A stretch of DNA of 64,000 bases from Rhizobium sp. WYJ-E13. Its GTDB lineage: Bacteria > Pseudomonadota > Alphaproteobacteria > Rhizobiales > Rhizobiaceae. Each line of letters opens with the position of its first letter. Within the stretch, counting starts at the first letter, position 1. The notes under the pieces are model-generated. The model was not told the origin of the DNA and made no database searches. It was given only the letters and a program-made list of their open reading frames with translations. Made by a program: the position numbers and the translations under genes. The DNA lies in the NCBI RefSeq assembly GCF_018987265.1, contig NZ_CP076853.1:868001-932000 (forward strand). Direction: 5' to 3'. Of the stretch, positions 52,880 to 60,901 are shown piece after piece.

Positions 52880-54766
52880 TCAGCCCGCCATCGCTTCCTC
52901 ATATTCGGCGGAAAGTTCCAGCCATTGCTCTTCGGCGGCAGCGAGCTTGGCGGCGGCTTCGCCGCGCTGCTTGGCTTTTTCTGCGGCCTTGGCGGGCGCT
53001 TTTTCGTAGAGCGCCGGGTCTGCAAGCTCTGCATCAAGAGCCTGAATCAGTTTCTCCAGCTTGCCCGTCAAGGATTCGATTTCATTGATCTTTTTCTTGA
53101 GAGGGGCGAGCGAGGCGCGCTTGTCGGCATTCAGCTTGCGCTGGTCGGCTTTCGAGGACTGTTCTTCAGGCGGTTTCTGCTTTTCGTCGTCTTTTTTTTT
53201 CCCGGAAGCGACGATCAGGTCGCGATACTCTTCCATATCGCCTTCGAAACTCGTCACCGTGCCGTTGTTGACCAGCCAGAGGCGGTCGACGGTCGCTTCG
53301 ATCAGGTGGCGGTCGTGCGAGATCAGGATGACTGCGCCGTCATAGTCGTTCAGCGCCTCGATCAGTGCGCGGCGGCTGTCGATGTCGAGATGGTTCGTGG
53401 GCTCGTCGAGGATCAAGAGGTTCGGCGCATGAAAGGCGGCAAGCCCCATCAGCAGGCGTGCCTTTTCACCGCCTGAAAGATCTTTCGCCGCCGTCGCCAT
53501 CTTCTCGGTCGCAAGGCCCATCTGCGCCACGCGGGCGCGCACCTTGGCCTCCGGTTCGGTCGGCATCAGCCGTCGCACATGCTCGACAGGCGTCTCGTTC
53601 GGCACGAGGTCTTCGAGTTGATGCTGCGCGAAGAAGCCAATCTTCAGGCTCGGCGCCAGACGCACTTCGCCACTCTCCGGCGCCAGGCGGCCGGAGATGA
53701 ATTTGGCAAAGGTCGATTTACCGTTGCCGTTCGAGCCGAGCAGGGCGATGCGATCGTCATTGTCGATGCGCAGATTGAGCCCTTTGAGGATCGGCTTGCC
53801 CGGCTCGTAGCCGACAGCGCCGCCGCTGATCGCGACGATCGGGGAGGCCGGCTGCTTCTCGGGCTCGGGGAAGGTGATCGGCTGGACGTGATCCTCGATC
53901 ACGGCGGCCACCGTGCCCATGCGCTCCAGCGCCTTGACGCGCGACTGGGCCTGCTTCGCTTTGGAGGCCTTGGCCTTGAAGCGGTCGATGAAGCTCTGCA
54001 GGTGCTTGCGCGCCGCATCGTTCTTCGCCTTGGCCTTCATCTGTAGCTCGTCGGCTTCCGCCTTCTGCCGCTCGAACTGGTCGTAGTTGCCGCGATAGAA
54101 GGTGAGCTTCTTCTGGTCGAGATGCACGATGGAATTGACCGCGTTGTTGAGCAGATCGCGGTCGTGGCTGATGATGATGACCGTGTGCGGATAGCGGCGG
54201 ATATAATCCTCCAGCCACATCGTGCCTTCGAGGTCGAGATAGTTGGTCGGTTCGTCGAGCAGCAGCAGGTCCGGCTCGGTAAAGAGCACCGAGGCGAGCG
54301 CCACGCGCATCCGCCAGCCGCCCGAGAAGGAGGAGGCGGGCCTTGCCTGCGCTTCCTGATCGAAGCCGAGGCCTGAGAGGATGCTGGCGGCGCGCGCTTC
54401 CGCCGAATGCGCGTCGATATCGACGAGGCGCATCTGGATTTCGGCGATACGGTGCGGATCGGTCGCCGTCTCCGCCTCGGCAAGCAGTGCCGCGCGCTCC
54501 TTGTCGGCGGACAGTAAGATATTGATCAGCGATTCCTCGGTACCTGGCGCTTCCTGCTTCACCTGGCCCATGCGCGCATTCTTGGGGATCGATATCGTCC
54601 CGCTTTCCGCTCCCAGATCGCCTGTTATGACACGGAAGAGGGTGGACTTGCCGGCGCCGTTACGTCCCACGAGCCCGGCTTTCGTGCCTGAAGGCAACGA
54701 TACGCTGGCATGGTCGAGGAGCAGGCGGCCGGCGATGCGGGCGGAGATGTCTGAAATCGTGATCAT
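52880..54766 (-). CDS. ABC-F family ATPase, 628 aa
   Basis: Soluble twin-ATPase of the ABC-F type (Uup/YheS-like), thought to act on ribosomes. No membrane helices. First ATPase: Walker A GRNGAGKST, signature FSGGWRMRVALA, Walker B LLLLDEPTNYLD. Linker about residues 240-310. Second: GSNGNGKST, LSGGEKARLLMGLA, LLILDEPTNHLD. The C-terminus is a Lys/Glu-rich coiled coil (about 530-625) as in Uup. Start at the ATG at 54766 (MITISDISAR). It carries its own terminator. Confidence 0.92.
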   Translation of the reverse strand: MITISDISARIAGRLLLDHASVSLPSGTKAGLVGRNGAGKSTLFRVITGDLGAESGTISIPKNARMGQVKQEAPGTEESLINILLSADKERAALLAEAETATDPHRIAEIQMRLVDIDAHSAEARAASILSGLGFDQEAQARPASSFSGGWRMRVALASVLFTEPDLLLLDEPTNYLDLEGTMWLEDYIRRYPHTVIIISHDRDLLNNAVNSIVHLDQKKLTFYRGNYDQFERQKAEADELQMKAKAKNDAARKHLQSFIDRFKAKASKAKQAQSRVKALERMGTVAAVIEDHVQPITFPEPEKQPASPIVAISGGAVGYEPGKPILKGLNLRIDNDDRIALLGSNGNGKSTFAKFISGRLAPESGEVRLAPSLKIGFFAQHQLEDLVPNETPVEHVRRLMPTEPEAKVRARVAQMGLATEKMATAAKDLSGGEKARLLMGLAAFHAPNLLILDEPTNHLDIDSRRALIEALNDYDGAVILISHDRHLIEATVDRLWLVNNGTVTSFEGDMEEYRDLIVASGKKKDDEKQKPPEEQSSKADQRKLNADKRASLAPLKKKINEIESLTGKLEKLIQALDAELADPALYEKAPAKAAEKAKQRGEAAAKLAAAEEQWLELSAEYEEAMAG

Positions 54767-54857
54767 GCGCGCGGTTTTGGCCGAAAGCCGCCGCCAAGGC
54801 AAGATGGGTCAGCGGCGCTTCGCCGTTCTCTGTCGTCAATTGCTCATGTTTGGCGTG

Positions 54858-55907
54858 TCAGCGCCCGAAGGCCTGCACCGGCTGGCGTGGGTTGGACTGG
54901 GCGGCCAGCAGCGCCACGCGGGCATTGGCCTGAAGCTGGCCCGGCGTTGCCGCATCGCCGCTCAGCGCCACACCGACCGATATCGTCAGGCAGCTCGCCT
55001 CCGACGTGTCGGATGCCGCAAAAACGAGATTGTCCTCGACGGAGCCGCGCAGCCGCTCTGCGATCGCCAGCGCATCCTGCATGCCGACATTGGCAAAGAG
55101 GAAGGCGAATTCGTCGGCCTCCAGGCGCGCAATGAAATCGTTCTTCTTCACGGTCTTGCGGAAGAGGCCGGCGAGCTTCTTCAGAAGCCTGTTGCCGGTC
55201 TGCATGCCGTAGCGTGCGGTAAGTCCCTTGAAATCATCGATATCGATCATGATCAGCGCGTTGCCGGCCGCACCGTCCTCCTGACCATAGAGGTCGTCGA
55301 GCGCGCGGTTGAACCCGATACGGTTCGGCAGGCCGGTAATCCTGTCGGTGACGGCAGCAGCCTGCACCGCCGAAATGCCGCGCTCCAGCGCCGTCAGCCG
55401 CTCGATATCCTCTTCCAGCCTGGTGCCGATCGTCTGTTCTGCTGCAAGGACGGCCGAAAGCGAGGAGGCGAGATATTCGACCTCTGCCATGAAATCGGCA
55501 AGGCTCTGGTGATCCTGCTGGCCCGAGACGGATTTGAGGATGGTTTCACAGGCACGCGTGAAGGCCCGGTGATGCAGGCGCCCCTCGGCGAGCCGCTCGG
55601 CCGTTTCTTTGAGTATGCGGCTCGCCTCGATGCGCGAACGGTCGCCAGCCAGCCCGTAATGGCCGACGAGCCGGTAGCGCAGACCGAGCTCGTCCAGAGC
55701 TTCCTGCTGCGGATGCGGGCCAAGGGCCGCGATATCCTGTGCCAGCCCGGCATTCAAACCGATCAGCGCTTCGTAGAACAGTTCATAGTTGCGCGGCAGA
55801 CCTGCCACATTGAGCCGCATCATGTGCTGAGCGATCTTCTGGATATCGGTCGCCGCCGTGGGCCGGGCAGCCTCGCGCGCATTCAATGCATTTGCGGCAG
55901 TCGGCAT
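54858..55907 (-). CDS. GGDEF domain protein with degenerate active site, 349 aa
   Basis: Probable cyclic-di-GMP related protein. The N-terminal half (about residues 20-180) is a helical, unassigned sensor or dimer region with no membrane segment. The GGDEF domain (about 190-345) contains TDRITGLPNRIGFNRAL and DIDDFKGL, but the signature reads RLEADEFAFLF, i.e. EADEF in place of GGDEF. The inhibitory RxxD site is KKND. Synthesis of c-di-GMP is therefore uncertain; it could be a receptor or a weak enzyme. Confidence 0.85.
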   Translation of the reverse strand: MPTAANALNAREAARPTAATDIQKIAQHMMRLNVAGLPRNYELFYEALIGLNAGLAQDIAALGPHPQQEALDELGLRYRLVGHYGLAGDRSRIEASRILKETAERLAEGRLHHRAFTRACETILKSVSGQQDHQSLADFMAEVEYLASSLSAVLAAEQTIGTRLEEDIERLTALERGISAVQAAAVTDRITGLPNRIGFNRALDDLYGQEDGAAGNALIMIDIDDFKGLTARYGMQTGNRLLKKLAGLFRKTVKKNDFIARLEADEFAFLFANVGMQDALAIAERLRGSVEDNLVFAASDTSEASCLTISVGVALSGDAATPGQLQANARVALLAAQSNPRQPVQAFGR

Positions 55908-56171
55908 GACGATCCCCTCATTGCCATCGGTTCTCTTGGGCCATCGGCTCTTCTGCTTCCGCTATGCAGGCAAGCTTTTAAGAGACATTGAATTTTCAAA
56001 CCTTCTCCCGCGGGAAGCCGCAAAACCGGTTAATGCACCCTTGCTGCGTCCCGATCGGGAGTGGCCGTATCCGTTTCAACAGCAGCGGTGATGGCGCCAT
56101 GAAAATTCCTGATTTGATCGCACCGGCTTTTGGGCGTGGAATGAACCAATTGCGTTTGCGAAAGGACTGAT

Positions 56172-56861
56172 ATGACCAGAGCTCTCTATTCCCTGTGTGG
56201 TGCCGACGAGCGTCACTTCTTCTCGCCGCACTGCTGGAAGGCGGTGATGGCGCTCGCCCATAAGGGCCTCGATTTCGAAGAGGTTCCGACGACCTATGGC
56301 CGCATTGCCGATATCGGCGGCGGCTTTTCCAAGACCGTGCCCGTTCTGGATGACAACGGCCGGCTGATATCAGACAGTTTCGATATCGCCCTTTATCTGG
56401 AAGAGGCTTATCCCGACCGTCCGTCGCTCTTCAAGGGTGAGGGCGGCAAGGCCCTGTCGCGCATGGTCGAGGGCTATTCGCAGATGGTGGTCCATCCGGC
56501 GATCATGCGGATTGCGCTTCTCGATATTCATTCGATCCTGGATGAGGGCGACAAGGCCTATTTCCGGGCGAGCCGCGAAGACCGCCTGGGCAAGCCGCTG
56601 GAGGAATTCGCCGCCGGTCGCGACGCGGAGAGAGAAGCCTTTGCCGCCAAGCTCGAGCCGATGCGCCATATGCTGAAGTTTCAGCCTTTCATCGGCGGTG
56701 AGACCCCGCTCTTTGCCGATTACGTCGTCTTCGGTGCGCTGCAGTGGCTGCGCATCGCCGCCGGCCTCGCCATGCTGGCCCCGGATGACCCCGTCATGGC
56801 CTGGTTCGAACGCTGCCTCGATCTTCATGAAAGCCGGGGCCGGACTGTGACAGCGGCGTGA
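56172..56861 (+). CDS. Glutathione S-transferase family protein, 229 aa
   Basis: Thioredoxin-fold N-terminal domain (about residues 1-80) with [13 protein letters not shown], where Ser/Cys of SPHCWK are the likely glutathione-activating residues, [15 protein letters not shown] (the cis-Pro and Glu/Asp-Ser glutathione-binding part), and an all-helical C-terminal domain. The motif resembles beta-etherase/LigE-type bacterial GSTs. ATG has AAGGA upstream. Specific substrate unknown. Confidence 0.85.
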   Translation: MTRALYSLCGADERHFFSPHCWKAVMALAHKGLDFEEVPTTYGRIADIGGGFSKTVPVLDDNGRLISDSFDIALYLEEAYPDRPSLFKGEGGKALSRMVEGYSQMVVHPAIMRIALLDIHSILDEGDKAYFRASREDRLGKPLEEFAAGRDAEREAFAAKLEPMRHMLKFQPFIGGETPLFADYVVFGALQWLRIAAGLAMLAPDDPVMAWFERCLDLHESRGRTVTAA

Positions 56862-56943
56862 AATTGCCGGAGACCCCTTGTTTTCAGGCGGTGAGGCGGG
56901 TAAAGACCGCCCACTTTTCCCTTACGAGTATGAGGACCTGACA

Positions 56944-57366
56944 ATGGCGATTGAACGCACCTTCTCGATGATCAAGCCGGACGCAACGAAGCGCAACCTG
57001 ACGGGCGCTATCACCAAGATGCTCGAAGATGCCGGCCTGCGCGTCGTCGCCTCCAAGCGCGTCTGGATGAGCAAGCGCGAAGCTGAAGGCTTCTACGCTG
57101 TTCACAAGGAACGTCCGTTCTTCGGCGAACTCGTTGAAGGCATGACCTCCGGCCCGACCGTCGTTCAGGTTCTGGAAGGCGAAGGCGCCATCCTCAAGAA
57201 CCGCGAAATCATGGGCGCAACCAACCCGGCAAACGCTGCCGAAGGCACGATCCGCAAGGTTCATGCTCTCTCGATCGGCGAAAACTCGGTTCATGGTTCC
57301 GACGCTCCGGAAACGGCTGCCCAGGAAATCAAGTACTGGTTCTCCGACACCGAAATCGTCGGCTGA
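56944..57366 (+). CDS. ndk: Nucleoside diphosphate kinase, 140 aa
   Basis: Transfers phosphate from ATP to nucleoside diphosphates through a phospho-His. Family sequence is intact: [21 protein letters not shown], the active-site His in [13 protein letters not shown] (about residue 117), and [15 protein letters not shown]. The start is the ATG at 56944; the frame reads open from 56878 but the extension is not family-like. It ends with a good terminator. Confidence 0.97.
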   Translation: MAIERTFSMIKPDATKRNLTGAITKMLEDAGLRVVASKRVWMSKREAEGFYAVHKERPFFGELVEGMTSGPTVVQVLEGEGAILKNREIMGATNPANAAEGTIRKVHALSIGENSVHGSDAPETAAQEIKYWFSDTEIVG

Positions 57367-57410
57367 TTGAGCGCCGGAGCATTCCCTGGGAATGCATTGA
57401 ATTGACTCAT

Positions 57411-57438
57411 GAAAGCCGGGCTCGTCCCGGCTTTTTGT
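57411..57438 (+). terminator. Intrinsic terminator after ndk
   Basis: GC-rich hairpin AAGCCGGG-ctcgt-CCCGGCTT followed by TTTTG, 45 bases past the ndk stop. It may also serve the converging lipoprotein gene, which stops at 57438. Confidence 0.75.
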
Positions 57439-57944
57439 TAGGCCGGACACTTGTCCGTATTCAAAAAATCCGTCGTCCCATCCGGCTTGAAAACCTCGGG
57501 GTTCTTCTCGTATCCGGCACCGAGCACCAGCGGCTTGCTCGGGAGCACGGTCTGGTCGAGATCGGATTTGAACTGCGCCTTCAGTTCCTGCAAGAGCTTG
57601 CCATCCTTGTCGACGAGCTTGATCGTAACGGAATAGGGCCGGTCCTTGACCACGCAGTGCAGGTTTTCGCTCTGGACGGAAATCTTGTCATCCATCGGAA
57701 AAACCTTCTGGTTCAGAACCAGTGGCGCGCCACCCTGCGGGTTATCGAACTCCGCGACGATGGTCGAGCCGTCGGGAATAGGCGCCGTCTTCTTCATCGT
57801 CAGCAGGTAGGTGGCGCTGGCGTTTCGATAGTTGAAGACGAAGAGATGGCCCGTCACCTCCAGCATGGTTTCGGCCTGGCGCTGGCAGGCGGAAAGCATC
57901 AGCCCCGCTGCCGCGAGGGCCGTGATGATCGAACGCCGTTTCAT
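57438..57944 (-). CDS. Putative lipoprotein, 168 aa
   Basis: Signal peptide with a lipobox: MKRRSIITALAAAGLMLSAC, so Cys20 would be lipidated. The mature domain is beta-rich (TGHLFVFNYRNASATYLLTM, STIVAEFDNPQGG, PYSVTIKLVDKDGKLLQEL) and has two more Cys, one in ENLHCVVKD and one near the end (NTDKCPA), which could pair. GGAGGAG lies 6 bases before the ATG. Its start overlaps the stop of the CGNR regulator gene by 4 bases, so the two are coupled. No known function. Confidence 0.8.
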   Translation of the reverse strand: MKRRSIITALAAAGLMLSACQRQAETMLEVTGHLFVFNYRNASATYLLTMKKTAPIPDGSTIVAEFDNPQGGAPLVLNQKVFPMDDKISVQSENLHCVVKDRPYSVTIKLVDKDGKLLQELKAQFKSDLDQTVLPSKPLVLGAGYEKNPEVFKPDGTTDFLNTDKCPA

Positions 57945-58489
57945 GGCGTCTCCTCCTTCTTTTTCCTCCGGTAATGCCTGCTTGCCTTGGCGCGGTTGCC
58001 GCAGACGGCCATGTCGCACCAGGCTCGGCTTTTGTTCTTGCTGCGGTCGATGAAAAGCCAGCCGCAATTGCCGCAGATCTTCATCCGCTCCGGATCGGGC
58101 ATGGCGATCAGCCGCAGAACCGAATGGGCCGTCGCCGCATCGAGTCCCTTCCCTGCTGCACCGCGGAGCGTCCGCACCAGCGCCTCCAGCAGTTCGGCAA
58201 GAAGCCCGTTGTCGTTTTCCTCGATCACGCGCCGGCGGAAATAGCGGTCCGTTGCTTCCCGCAGTTCGATGAAGTTCGCCCTATTCTGCGCTCGGACCGG
58301 CACTATGTCGCCGAAAAGTGCCCGTTCGGCGCAGAATTCCTGTGCCGCATCGGGGAAGCGCTCCATTTGTCCTTCGGCCTCGAATCGGTCGATGCGGCGC
58401 GCAGGATCGTGACGCAGGATGACGCTGTTGGCGACATCGAGCGCCAATGCGCCGCCGGAAAAACGGTGAGGGGTCCAGGAGAAGCTCAT
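57941..58489 (-). CDS. CGNR zinc-finger (ABATE domain) transcriptional regulator, 182 aa
   Basis: Putative DNA-binding regulator. The N-terminal ABATE domain (about residues 1-130) is a proposed ligand- or stress-sensing domain; the C-terminal CGNR finger has CGNCGWLFIDRSKNK followed by AWCDMAVCGNRAKASRHYRR, with four Cys and the conserved CGNR. Start: the ATG at 58489 (MSFSWTPHRFSGGAL) matches the family N-terminus but has no Shine-Dalgarno; an ATG at 58516 would begin within the operator. It may be leaderless. Neighbours are a lipoprotein (downstream, overlapping) and a divergent permease. Confidence 0.85.
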   Translation of the reverse strand: MSFSWTPHRFSGGALALDVANSVILRHDPARRIDRFEAEGQMERFPDAAQEFCAERALFGDIVPVRAQNRANFIELREATDRYFRRRVIEENDNGLLAELLEALVRTLRGAAGKGLDAATAHSVLRLIAMPDPERMKICGNCGWLFIDRSKNKSRAWCDMAVCGNRAKASRHYRRKKKEETP

Positions 58490-58498
58490 GGGAAAAAT

Positions 58499-58528
58499 AT
58501 AACTGGTAAACCGCATTTTACCAGTTAT
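58499..58528. promoter_or_regulatory. Palindromic operator between CGNR regulator and permease genes
   Basis: Perfect 12-bp inverted repeat ATAACTGGTAAA (58499-58510) and TTTACCAGTTAT (58517-58528) with a 6-base spacer. It lies 10 bases upstream of the regulator's ATG at 58489 and 28 bases upstream of the permease ATG, in a region that is otherwise AT-rich. Position and symmetry suggest a binding site for the divergently encoded regulator, controlling both genes. No binding data can be inferred from sequence alone. Confidence 0.75.
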
Positions 58529-58556
58529 TATTTTGAGCCGATCCGGAGTTTCGGGA

Positions 58557-59453
58557 ATGGCCTATCTTCTGCAGCAACTGGCGAATGCGGTGCCGCTCGC
58601 GGCACTCTACGCTACGCTTGCCTTCGGCTATTCGATTGCCTTCGGCGTCACCAAGCGAGCCGACATTACCTATGGGGCGATTATCGCCTTTGCCGGCCAG
58701 ATGCTTCTGCTCTTCACGGACATGGCGTATAACCGGCTATGGCTGGTGCTGCCTGCGGCGATAGCGATCGGCGTCTGCGCCTCGCTGATCTATTCGGTCG
58801 GGGCAGGGGCCTGGATCGGTCGTTCCATCATGCAGCCGCTCGCCAGCAAATCGCCGAACACGGTTATGGTCGCAGCACTCGGCATGATGATCGTGCTGAT
58901 GGAAACGGCACGCCTTGCCGCCAATACCCGCGCCATCTGGCTGCCACCGCTCCTGAACGACACTGTCACTTTCTGGAGCGACGGCACCTTCCGGGTGACG
59001 CTCACTTATATCCAGCTTCTGGATACGGTCCTGATGTGTGCGATTATCGCGATCGGCACACTGATCCTGAAGTGCACAGTATGGGGCCGCCTGTGGCGGG
59101 CCGTCATCGACGATCCGCTCGCCGCCGAACTCTGCGGCACCAGCGCCCGCCGCGTCTTCCTGGTATCCTATGCAGCGGCGGCCCTCGTCGCCACCTGCTG
59201 CGGCATCCTTGCTACCTTCTACTATGGATCGATGGATTTCGGCGCGGGACTGATGTTCGGCCTGAAGGTGCTGATGATTGCGGCCGTCGGCGGCTATTCC
59301 GATCCGCTGCGCTCGGCGGGCGGCGCTGCCGGCCTGGCGCTTGTCGAAACGTTCTGGGGCGCCTACGGCTCCTTCATCTGGCGCGATCTCGCCATTTTCT
59401 CGCTGCTGGTTTTCCTGCTGGTGCTGAGTCGCCGCGAGCGCGTCGTGCTCTGA
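58557..59453 (+). CDS. LivH-type branched-chain amino acid ABC transporter permease, 298 aa
   Basis: Inner-membrane permease of the LivH type. About eight hydrophobic helices; the N-terminus NAVPLAALYATLAFGYSIAFGVTKRADITYG and the EAA-like loop (WRAVIDDPLAAELCGTSARR) are characteristic. The ATG at 58557 has GGAG 8 bases upstream; a TTG 24 bases earlier is less likely. There is no LivM, LivG, LivF or binding protein next to it, so it is an orphan permease in this window and may act with subunits encoded elsewhere. It ends directly against moaE's stop. Confidence 0.85.
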   Translation: MAYLLQQLANAVPLAALYATLAFGYSIAFGVTKRADITYGAIIAFAGQMLLLFTDMAYNRLWLVLPAAIAIGVCASLIYSVGAGAWIGRSIMQPLASKSPNTVMVAALGMMIVLMETARLAANTRAIWLPPLLNDTVTFWSDGTFRVTLTYIQLLDTVLMCAIIAIGTLILKCTVWGRLWRAVIDDPLAAELCGTSARRVFLVSYAAAALVATCCGILATFYYGSMDFGAGLMFGLKVLMIAAVGGYSDPLRSAGGAAGLALVETFWGAYGSFIWRDLAIFSLLVFLLVLSRRERVVL

Positions 59454-59915
59454 CTATTTCCAGCGGTCGCGCGCCGTGTCGTCGGCGTCCTTTGCTGCGA
59501 TCCAGTCGCCCGTATTTCCATCCTTGCCATGTTCCTTCTTCCAGAAGGGAGCCGAGGTCTTCAGGAAATCCATGACGAAGTTTGCGCCGTCGAAGGCCGC
59601 CTGCCGGTGCGCAGCCGCGGCGACGACCAGCACGATATTCTCCCCGGCTGCAATCTTTCCAAAACGGTGAATGGCCGTCAGGCCGTCGAGCCCGAAACGC
59701 GCGATCGCGAGTTCGCCGATGCGGGTCATCTCCGCTTCCGCCATGCCGGGATAATGTTCGAGCTCCAGCGCCGATAGCGTGCCGCCTTCGTCACGGCAGA
59801 GGCCGGAAAAGGTAACGACCGCGCCGATGCCAGGCTTGCCTTTGGACAGCCGGTCGACCTCCGCCTGCAGGTCGAAATCCTCGCGCTGGACGCGGATGGT
59901 GGGGGTAATGGTCAC
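59454..59915 (-). CDS. moaE: Molybdopterin synthase catalytic subunit MoaE, 153 aa
   Basis: Large subunit of MPT synthase, which inserts sulfur from MoaD thiocarboxylate into cyclic pyranopterin. Family motifs: GAVVTFSGLCRDEG, LELEHYPGMAEAEM, HRFGKIAAGENIVLVVAAAAHR, and KTSAPFWKKE with the active-site Lys. I use a GTG start at 59915, which has GGAGGAG 6 bases upstream and gives a normal length; the frame continues to a GTG at 59957 that overlaps moaD by 8 bases. Confidence 0.92.
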   Translation of the reverse strand: MTITPTIRVQREDFDLQAEVDRLSKGKPGIGAVVTFSGLCRDEGGTLSALELEHYPGMAEAEMTRIGELAIARFGLDGLTAIHRFGKIAAGENIVLVVAAAAHRQAAFDGANFVMDFLKTSAPFWKKEHGKDGNTGDWIAAKDADDTARDRWK

Positions 59916-59949
59916 AGCAGGCTCCTCCGCCCGGCGGGATTTGCCGTTC

Positions 59950-60204
59950 TTAGCCACCCGTCATCGGTGGGAAAATGCCGATTTCCTTGGCGCCTGTTAT
60001 CGGCTCGTCATGCTCCACATGCTCCTGATCGATCGCCACTCGGATCACATCGGGATATTGAAGAGCCATCTCATATTCCTCGCCCAGGCCCTTCAAATGA
60101 TTCAGAAGATCGGCAACGCTGACGACGGAGGCGGGGAGCTCGATTTCCTCTTCTCCCTTGCCGATGCGTTCGCGCACCCAGGCGAAATAGACAAGCCGTG
60201 TCAT
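59950..60204 (-). CDS. moaD: Molybdopterin synthase sulfur carrier subunit MoaD, 84 aa
   Basis: Ubiquitin-fold sulfur carrier that ends in the Gly-Gly needed for adenylation and thiocarboxylation (PPMTGG). Starts MTRLVYFAWVRERIG with a typical hydrophobic core. Its ATG overlaps the pgsA stop by 4 bases, so it is coupled to pgsA, and moaE follows. Confidence 0.94.
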   Translation of the reverse strand: MTRLVYFAWVRERIGKGEEEIELPASVVSVADLLNHLKGLGEEYEMALQYPDVIRVAIDQEHVEHDEPITGAKEIGIFPPMTGG

Positions 60205-60791
60205 TCTTCGTCATCCACGATATGTTTCAGCCCGGCGCGGAAATAGTCGTAGCCCGTATAGATCGTCAGCAGCGCAGCGATCCACAGAAGCGCGATGCCT
60301 GTCTGCGTCGTATAGGGGAAAATCTCGTCGCCAGCGGGGCCGGCCAACAGGAAGGCAATGGCGACAAGCTGCAGTGTCGTCTTCCACTTGGCGATGCGCG
60401 TCACCGGCACACTGACCTTCAGCGCCGCCAGATATTCCCGCAGGCCCGAAACCAGGATCTCGCGGCAGAGAATGGTGATCGCCGCCCAGATCGACCAGCC
60501 GGCGATGGTCTGGTCGGCCGCGACCAGAAGAAGGATCGAGGCGACCAACAGCTTATCGGCGATCGGGTCGAGCATGCGGCCGATATTTGACGTCTGGTTC
60601 CAGATGCGCGCGAGATAACCGTCGAGGAAATCCGTGAGCGAGGCGATGACGAAGATCCACAGCGCCACCCAACGCGCAGTGTTGCTGATCGACAGCTTGC
60701 CTTCGATGAAGAAGCAGAGAACGATCAGCGGCACAGCCAGGATGCGGCCGTAGGTCAGGAGATTGGGGATGTTATACGCACGCGATGCCAT
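60201..60791 (-). CDS. pgsA: CDP-diacylglycerol-glycerol-3-phosphate 3-phosphatidyltransferase, 196 aa
   Basis: Makes phosphatidylglycerol phosphate at the inner membrane. The CDP-alcohol phosphotransferase motif is intact: DFLDGYLARIWNQTSNIGRM then LDPIADK (about residues 57-85). Four to five hydrophobic helices, usual length. ATG at 60791 starts MASRAYNIPNLLTYGR, the family start. It follows uvrC by 110 bases, an order also found in gammaproteobacteria (uvrC-pgsA). Confidence 0.95.
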   Translation of the reverse strand: MASRAYNIPNLLTYGRILAVPLIVLCFFIEGKLSISNTARWVALWIFVIASLTDFLDGYLARIWNQTSNIGRMLDPIADKLLVASILLLVAADQTIAGWSIWAAITILCREILVSGLREYLAALKVSVPVTRIAKWKTTLQLVAIAFLLAGPAGDEIFPYTTQTGIALLWIAALLTIYTGYDYFRAGLKHIVDDEE

Positions 60792-60901
60792 GGAGCGGTT
60801 CTCTGTGATGATGCGGCGGTAGATGACGGCTTTGGACCTCGACCGTCAACATTCTTTCTGCTTTTTCGCTGCCTTTGCGTGGAATTTGCGACCGGCGCCG
60901 C

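Noticed and set aside
59916..59957. 14-residue N-terminal extension of MoaE from a GTG overlapping moaD
   Set aside because: The inner GTG at 59915 has a much stronger Shine-Dalgarno and gives a normal length. The longer form is not excluded.
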